From Nocardia neocaledoniensis (lineage in GTDB: Bacteria; Actinomycetota; Actinomycetes; Mycobacteriales; Mycobacteriaceae): 64,000 nucleotides of DNA. Of the stretch, positions 60,018-64,000 are shown in pieces (the first letter of the stretch is position 1; every line of letters begins with the position of its first letter). The translations under genes were made by a program, and so were the position numbers. Location: positions 62,001 to 126,000 of the forward strand of contig NZ_QGTL01000014.1 of NCBI RefSeq assembly GCF_003182135.1, given 5' to 3'. The notes below the pieces were generated by a model. The model was not told where the DNA came from. It searched no databases and saw nothing but the letters and a program-made list of their open reading frames with translations.

Positions 60018-60554
60018 ATGCCGCGCAGCGACTCCCCCATCCGCACCCTGGTTCTCGGCGGTGCCCGGTCCGGGAAGTCGGCGTTCGCCGAGGGGCTCGT
60101 CGCCGACGCGCCCACGGTCCGCTACCTGGCGACCGCGGTGCTCGACCCGGCCGATCACGACTTCGCCGCGCGGATCGCGGGACACCGGGAGCGGCGGCCC
60201 GCGCACTGGTCGACCGTCGAGAACGCCGAGCCCGCAACGGTTCTCGCCGAGCCGGCGCCGGCGACCCTGCTCGACGACATCGGCACCTGGCTCACCGCAC
60301 GCCTCGACGCGCGCCAGGCGTGGGAGTCGCCGCGCGGCACCGTGACGCCGGATTGCGACGCGCTCGTGGGCGCGGTCGAGACCTACCGGCATCCCCTGGT
60401 GATCGTCTCGCCGGAGGTGGGGATGGGAGTCATCCCGGCGACGCGCTCGGGCCGGCTGTTCCGCGACGAGATCGGCACGCTCAACCAGCGCCTGGCTCAG
60501 GTGTGCGACGCGGCCTACCTGGTCGTCGCCGGGCTGCCGGTGCGGCTGAAGTGA
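60018..60554 (+). CDS. cobU: Adenosylcobinamide kinase / guanylyltransferase
   Basis: CobU phosphorylates adenosylcobinamide and converts it to GDP-cobinamide. The 178-residue protein has the P-loop LVLGGARSGKSAFAEG (near residues 11-26), the guanylylated-histidine region AGHRERRPAHW (near 54-64) and LLDDIGTWLT near 83 (Walker B-like). The VSPEVGMGVIP near 130 and RDEIGTLNQRLA are typical. The start is ATG 60018 with a promoter box directly before it. It is 194 bp upstream of cobT, and cobS follows, giving the set for the nucleotide-loop assembly of cobalamin. Confidence 0.95.
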   Translation: MPRSDSPIRTLVLGGARSGKSAFAEGLVADAPTVRYLATAVLDPADHDFAARIAGHRERRPAHWSTVENAEPATVLAEPAPATLLDDIGTWLTARLDARQAWESPRGTVTPDCDALVGAVETYRHPLVIVSPEVGMGVIPATRSGRLFRDEIGTLNQRLAQVCDAAYLVVAGLPVRLK

Positions 60555-60747
60555 ACCGGGTGGCGGCCGCGCGACCGGCGCCGGCGCGCGCACCCGGATC
60601 GGCGCCGTCCGCCCGCGCCCGCTCCCACGGCCCCGGCCACCCGTCGAACCTCGCCCGTGCGCGCCGGGCCGGTCGCCGCGGCGGCCCGAGATCCGGGCAA
60701 GATGAGCGGTATCCGACACACGGCACCACTGTCGAAAGGCTTCGCAA

Positions 60748-61818
60748 GTGACTCACGGATTCGCGCCGGTCCCGGCGCCGGACGCGCAGGTGCGCGCGGC
60801 GGCCGAGCAGCGCCAGACCCAGCTCACGAAACCGGCCGGGTCGCTGGGCAAGCTCGAGACGCTCGGCAACTGGGTCGCGGCCTGCCAGGGCGCGTGCCCG
60901 CCCCAGCAGTTCGAGCGGGCGCGCGTGGTGCTCTTCGCCGGTGATCACGGCGTCGCGAAGCACGGTGTCTCGGCGTATCCGAGCGAGGTCACCGGGCAGA
61001 TGGTGGCCAACTTCCTGGCCGGCGGCGCCGCGGTGAACGCGTTGGCCGCGGTCGCCGGGGCGACCGTGCGGGTGGCCGACATCGCCGTCGACGGCGACAC
61101 CGACCCGTCCGTCGCCCAGCACAAGGTGCGGTGTGGCAGCGGTGCGATCGACCGGGAGGACGCGCTCACCGAGGACGAGGTCGCCGCCGCGCTCGCCGCG
61201 GGTCGCGCCATCGCCGACGAGGAGATCGACGCGGGCGCCGACCTGCTCGTCGCCGGGGACATGGGCATCGGCAACACCACCCCGGCCACCGTGCTGATCG
61301 CCACCCTCACCGGGACCGAACCGGTCGCCGCCGTGGGCCGGGGCACCGGCGTCGACGACACGGGCTGGATCCGCAAGGTCGCGGCCATCCGCGACGCCAT
61401 GCGTCGCGCCCGCCCGGTCGCCAAGGATCCGGTCGACCTGCTGCGGGTCGCCGGCGGTGCCGATTTCGCCGCCATGACCGGCTTCCTGGCCCAGGCCGCC
61501 ACCCGCCGCACCCCGGTCATCCTCGACGGTGTCGTCGTCACGGCCGCCGCCCTGGTCGCCGAGGACCTGGCCGCGGGTGCGAAGGCCTGGTGGCTGGCGG
61601 GCCACCGCTCCACCGAACCGGCCCACGACCTGGCCCTGAAGCATCTGCGCCTGGAACCGCTGATCGACATGGAGATGCGCCTCGGCGAAGGCTCCGGCGC
61701 CCTCACGGCCCTGCCGATCGTCCGCGCCGCGGTCGCGACGCTCGCGGAGATGTCGACCTTCGCCGACGCGGGCGTGAGCACCGCCGACGAGCCGGACACC
61801 GTCGACCTGGTCAAGTGA
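60748..61818 (+). CDS. cobT: Nicotinate-nucleotide-dimethylbenzimidazole phosphoribosyltransferase
   Basis: CobT activates the lower base of cobalamin as alpha-ribazole phosphate. The 356-residue protein has KPAGSLGKLETLG (near residues 29-41), the loop FAGDHGVAKHGVSAYPSEVT near 69 and DMGIGNTTPATVL near 170, ending in MRLGEGSGALTALPI with the catalytic glutamate near 312. GTG 60748 is preceded by AAAGG 8-12 nt upstream. It matches Rv2207 in place. The 194-bp gap to cobU contains no recognisable cobalamin riboswitch. Confidence 0.95.
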   Translation: MTHGFAPVPAPDAQVRAAAEQRQTQLTKPAGSLGKLETLGNWVAACQGACPPQQFERARVVLFAGDHGVAKHGVSAYPSEVTGQMVANFLAGGAAVNALAAVAGATVRVADIAVDGDTDPSVAQHKVRCGSGAIDREDALTEDEVAAALAAGRAIADEEIDAGADLLVAGDMGIGNTTPATVLIATLTGTEPVAAVGRGTGVDDTGWIRKVAAIRDAMRRARPVAKDPVDLLRVAGGADFAAMTGFLAQAATRRTPVILDGVVVTAAALVAEDLAAGAKAWWLAGHRSTEPAHDLALKHLRLEPLIDMEMRLGEGSGALTALPIVRAAVATLAEMSTFADAGVSTADEPDTVDLVK

Positions 61819-61858
61819 ACCAGCGCGACGCCCGCGCGCCACGGGCAACACCAGTGCT

Positions 61859-62638
61859 GTGGCGAGCTCGCCTTCCCGGGCGGCCGTGGTGAACACGCTG
61901 CGTCTGGCTTTCTCGTGGCTCACAGTCCTGCCCGTCACCGGGCCTGATTCGGTGGATCGTCGCGCGGCGGGGCACGCCATCGCGCTGGCGCCGCTGGTCG
62001 GGCTCGTGCTCGGCGGGCTCGCGACGGCAGCGGTGTGGCTGTCGGTGACGGCCGGGCTCACCGCGCTGCTGGCGGGGCTGCTCACCGTCGGGCTGCTCGG
62101 CCTGCTGACCAGGGGCATGCACCTGGACGGCCTGGCCGACACCGTCGACGGGCTCGGCAGCTACGGGCCGCCCGAGCGGGCCAGGCAGGTCATGAAGTCC
62201 GGCGGCGCGGGCCCCTTCGGCGTGGCGGCGCTGATCTTCGCCATCGCGGTCCAAGCCGTGGCGTTCGCCGCGCTCGCCGACGAGGGACGGTGGTTCGCGC
62301 TGGCGCTGGCCGTGACGCTGGGCCGGGTCGCCGTCGTCCCGGCGTGCCGGCGCGGGATCGCGGCCGCGCCCGATTCCGGGTTCGGCACGCTGGTGGCGGG
62401 GACGCAATCGCCGGTCGCGGTGTGGGCGTGGCCGGTCCTCGCCGTCGGCGCGGCCGTCTTCGCGGTGCCGGGCAACCTCTGGCTCGGCCCGGGCGTCGTC
62501 CTGGTGGCGCTCGCGCTCTCCGCACTGGTCGTGCGGCATTGCGTGCGGCGCTTCGACGGCTTGTCCGGCGATGTGCTCGGCGCCGTCGTGGAGATCACGG
62601 TTTCGCTTGCGGCCGTAGGATTCTCGCTCACAGGGTAG
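61859..62638 (+). CDS. cobS: Adenosylcobinamide-GDP ribazoletransferase
   Basis: CobS joins GDP-cobinamide to alpha-ribazole to finish cobalamin. The 259-residue polytopic membrane protein has the family motif RGMHLDGLADTVDGLGSYGP (near residues 83-102) with its two aspartates, and KSGGAGPFGVAAL near 112. Six or seven hydrophobic helices follow. GTG 61859 is used; GTG 61889 is also possible, and no clear Shine-Dalgarno is seen. It follows cobT by 40 bp and matches Rv2208. Confidence 0.93.
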   Translation: MASSPSRAAVVNTLRLAFSWLTVLPVTGPDSVDRRAAGHAIALAPLVGLVLGGLATAAVWLSVTAGLTALLAGLLTVGLLGLLTRGMHLDGLADTVDGLGSYGPPERARQVMKSGGAGPFGVAALIFAIAVQAVAFAALADEGRWFALALAVTLGRVAVVPACRRGIAAAPDSGFGTLVAGTQSPVAVWAWPVLAVGAAVFAVPGNLWLGPGVVLVALALSALVVRHCVRRFDGLSGDVLGAVVEITVSLAAVGFSLTG

Positions 62639-62758
62639 CCATTCCGCACAAATGTGAAACCCGCACTAGTCATAATTTCGTGGGTTCGGCGGTTGTGTGG
62701 TCCCACAGACCACCTCACTCATCGGTACTCGGGTGCTCCGCCAGCACACCGGTGGCAA

Positions 62759-62764
62759 TAAGGT
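62759..62764 (+). promoter_or_regulatory. Leaderless -10 box of the metallo-beta-lactamase fold gene
   Basis: TAAGGT ends 6 nt before ATG 62771. Confidence 0.5.
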
Positions 62765-62770
62765 GATGAC

Positions 62771-63484
62771 ATGTCTTCCGAGCGCCTCTACTTCCGCCAG
62801 CTGCTGTCCGGCCGGGATTACGCCGTCGGCGATCCGATCGCCACGCAGATGCGCAATTTCGCGTATCTCATCGGCGACCGACATACCGGCGAGACCGTGC
62901 TGGTCGATCCCGCGTACAAGGCCTCGGACCTGGTCGACGTGGCCGCGGCCGACGGAATGACGGTGACCGGCGTGCTCGCCACCCACCACCACCCCGACCA
63001 CGTCGGCGGGACCATGCTCGGCTTCACCCTCGGCGGCGTGCGCGAACTGCTCGAGAAGACCAGCGTCCCGGTGCACGTGAACAAGCAGGAACTGGACTGG
63101 GTCGCCCAGACGACGGGGATCGCGCCCAGCGAACTGACCGGCCACGACAACGGCGACAAGGTGAAGGTCGGCGCGCTCGAGATCGAACTCCTGCACACCC
63201 CCGGCCACACGCCGGGCAGCCAGTGCTTCCTGTTCGACGGGCGCCTCATCTCCGGCGACACCCTGTTCGTCGACGGCTGCGGCCGCACCGATTTCCCCGG
63301 CGGCGACTCCGACGAGATGTTCCGCAGCCTGCGCAATCTGGCCGCCCTCGACGGCAACCCGGTCGTCTACCCGGGCCACTGGTATTCCGAACAGCCCAGT
63401 GCCGCACTGTCTTCGGTCCGCGAGAACAACTACGTGCTGCGCCCGCAGACCTTGCAGCAATGGCAGGCCCTCATGCCGGGCTGA
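62771..63484 (+). CDS. Metallo-beta-lactamase fold hydrolase (glyoxalase II-like)
   Basis: The 237-residue protein has the full binuclear-metal motif set: THHHPDHVGG (near residues 75-84), HTPGHTPGSQC near 142-152, SGDTLFVDGCGRTDFPGG near 165 and PGHWY near 216. This pattern fits persulfide dioxygenase or hydroxyacylglutathione-hydrolase-like enzymes. In mycothiol users the glutathione substrate would be replaced by mycothiol adducts or another thioester. The start is ATG 62771, after a TAAGGT box. A palindromic GGTC...GACC segment (near 62699-62712) lies upstream. It stands alone and faces ilvE across a strong hairpin. Confidence 0.87.
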   Translation: MSSERLYFRQLLSGRDYAVGDPIATQMRNFAYLIGDRHTGETVLVDPAYKASDLVDVAAADGMTVTGVLATHHHPDHVGGTMLGFTLGGVRELLEKTSVPVHVNKQELDWVAQTTGIAPSELTGHDNGDKVKVGALEIELLHTPGHTPGSQCFLFDGRLISGDTLFVDGCGRTDFPGGDSDEMFRSLRNLAALDGNPVVYPGHWYSEQPSAALSSVRENNYVLRPQTLQQWQALMPG

Positions 63485-63513
63485 GCACTCACCCGGCCCC
63501 GCACGACCCGATC

Positions 63514-63554
63514 TCGAGTAAGGGTCCGCCGCGCAGCGGCGGACCCTTACTCGA
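63514..63554. terminator. Bidirectional terminator between the hydrolase gene and ilvE
   Basis: A 19-bp perfect stem (63514-63532 and 63536-63554) with a three-base loop GCA directly abuts the ilvE stop codon. Confidence 0.88.
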
Positions 63555-64000
63555 TCAGATGCTCCGCATCCAGTCGTGGGTGTCGGCGAACGTGCCGCGC
63601 TGGATGCCGGTGAGGGTGTCGCGCAGCGCCATCGTCACCTCGCCGGGTTCGCCGCCGCCGATGCTGAATTCGCCCTCGGCCGAGCGCACCCAGCCGACCG
63701 GGGTGATCACCGCGGCGGTGCCGCACGCGAACACCTCACTGATCTCGCCGGACTCGGCGCCCTTGCGCCATTCCTCCACCGTGACCTTGCGCTCCTCGAC
63801 CGGGTAGCCCGAATCGGCGGCCAGGGTGAGCAGCGAGTCGCGGGTGATGCCGGGCAGCAGCGAGCCGGACAGTTCCGGGGTCACCAGCCGGGCCTCGGAG
63901 CCCTTGCCGAAGACGAAGAACAGGTTGTTCGTGCCCATCTCCTCGACGTAGCGGCGTTCGCAGGCATCCAGCCAGACCACCTGGTCGCAGCCCTTCTCGG
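63555..64000 (-). CDS. ilvE: Branched-chain amino acid aminotransferase, C-terminal part
   Basis: Only the last about 148 codons are inside the window; the gene continues to the right. The visible part is typical of the PLP class IV aminotransferase: QVVWLDACERRYVEEMGTNN (near the window edge), FVFGKGSEARLVTPELSGSLLPGITR (quoted in part as LVTPELSGSLLPGITRDSLL), the KVTVEEWRKG region, ACGTAAVITPVGWV and the C-terminal DTHDWM. IlvE transaminates leucine, isoleucine and valine. It is the counterpart of Rv2210c and marks the right end of the conserved block. The terminator immediately follows its stop. Confidence 0.93.
   Translation of the reverse strand, partial: EKGCDQVVWLDACERRYVEEMGTNNLFFVFGKGSEARLVTPELSGSLLPGITRDSLLTLAADSGYPVEERKVTVEEWRKGAESGEISEVFACGTAAVITPVGWVRSAEGEFSIGGGEPGEVTMALRDTLTGIQRGTFADTHDWMRSI

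Noticed and set aside
59984..60747. Cobalamin riboswitch near cobU or cobT
   Set aside because: No conserved B12-box or core elements visible; cobU has a leaderless-type promoter.

Overview
The window is a very GC-rich (about 70 percent by eye) actinobacterial chromosome segment, best fitted to the mycolic-acid-containing Corynebacteriales and most likely a Nocardia. The assignment rests on gene content and order: mptA, PASTA-containing pknL with its Rv2175c-type partner, class II aroG, the qcrC-qcrA-qcrB/ctaE and ctaC/ctaF respiratory genes, pimB', plsC, asnB, adoK, an antigen-85-like esterase, cobT/cobS and ilvE all match the Rv2172c to Rv2210c stretch of Mycobacterium tuberculosis as I remember it. 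No tRNA, rRNA, CRISPR array, IS element or prophage was seen.

Layout. 0-6.1 kb: a tightly coupled operon of a dual ATPase for peptide-type import, three luciferase-like flavin monooxygenases and a DUF1684 protein, an accessory uptake and catabolic unit of unknown substrate. 6.1-9 kb: a Fic protein with a nearby pair of 30-bp palindromic elements, a DinB-like protein and metF. 9-15 kb: prenyl diphosphate synthase, crtI, mptA and crtB, so carotenoid and lipomannan genes are interleaved. 15-17.4 kb: nickel/cobalt sensor NmtR with its efflux P-type ATPase. 17.4-22 kb: Rv2175c homologue, pknL, aroG and a DEDDh exoribonuclease. 22-26.4 kb: qcrB, qcrA, qcrC, ctaE. 26.5-31.2 kb: trpD, trpF, an AsnC-type protein and a DnaQ-UvrC fusion. 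31.7-40.6 kb: two NlpC/P60 wall hydrolases, an anchored metallopeptidase, pimB', two SRPBCC proteins, an ArsA-like ATPase, a Cys-motif protein, a ROK glucokinase and an acyltransferase. 40.7-51.3 kb: accessory genes (an unusual Ser/Thr kinase, an ABC1 kinase, AraC regulator, esterase, PhoD, FAD oxidase, MFS transporter). 51.3-64 kb: ctaF, ctaC, asnB, adoK, an IscA-like protein, a DUF3043 protein, a GlxA-type regulator with a small membrane protein, an antigen-85-like esterase, cobU, cobT, cobS, a metallo-beta-lactamase fold hydrolase and the 3' part of ilvE.

How they work together. The core is cell-envelope biogenesis (MptA, PimB', PlsC, NlpC/P60 proteins, AsnB, antigen-85-like esterase, PknL) beside the bc1-aa3 respiratory supercomplex. 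The supercomplex genes are split over 25 kb (qcr/ctaE at 22-26 kb, ctaC/ctaF at 51-53 kb). Around this core are aromatic amino acid genes (aroG, trpD, trpF) and late cobalamin assembly (cobU, cobT, cobS).

Expression signals. Around fifteen genes have a TANNNT or CATACT box 6-8 nt before the start codon and no Shine-Dalgarno sequence, which predicts leaderless transcripts. Three genes appear to start at CTG, because no usable ATG, GTG or TTG keeps their conserved N terminus. Long perfect hairpins mark most convergent gene ends.
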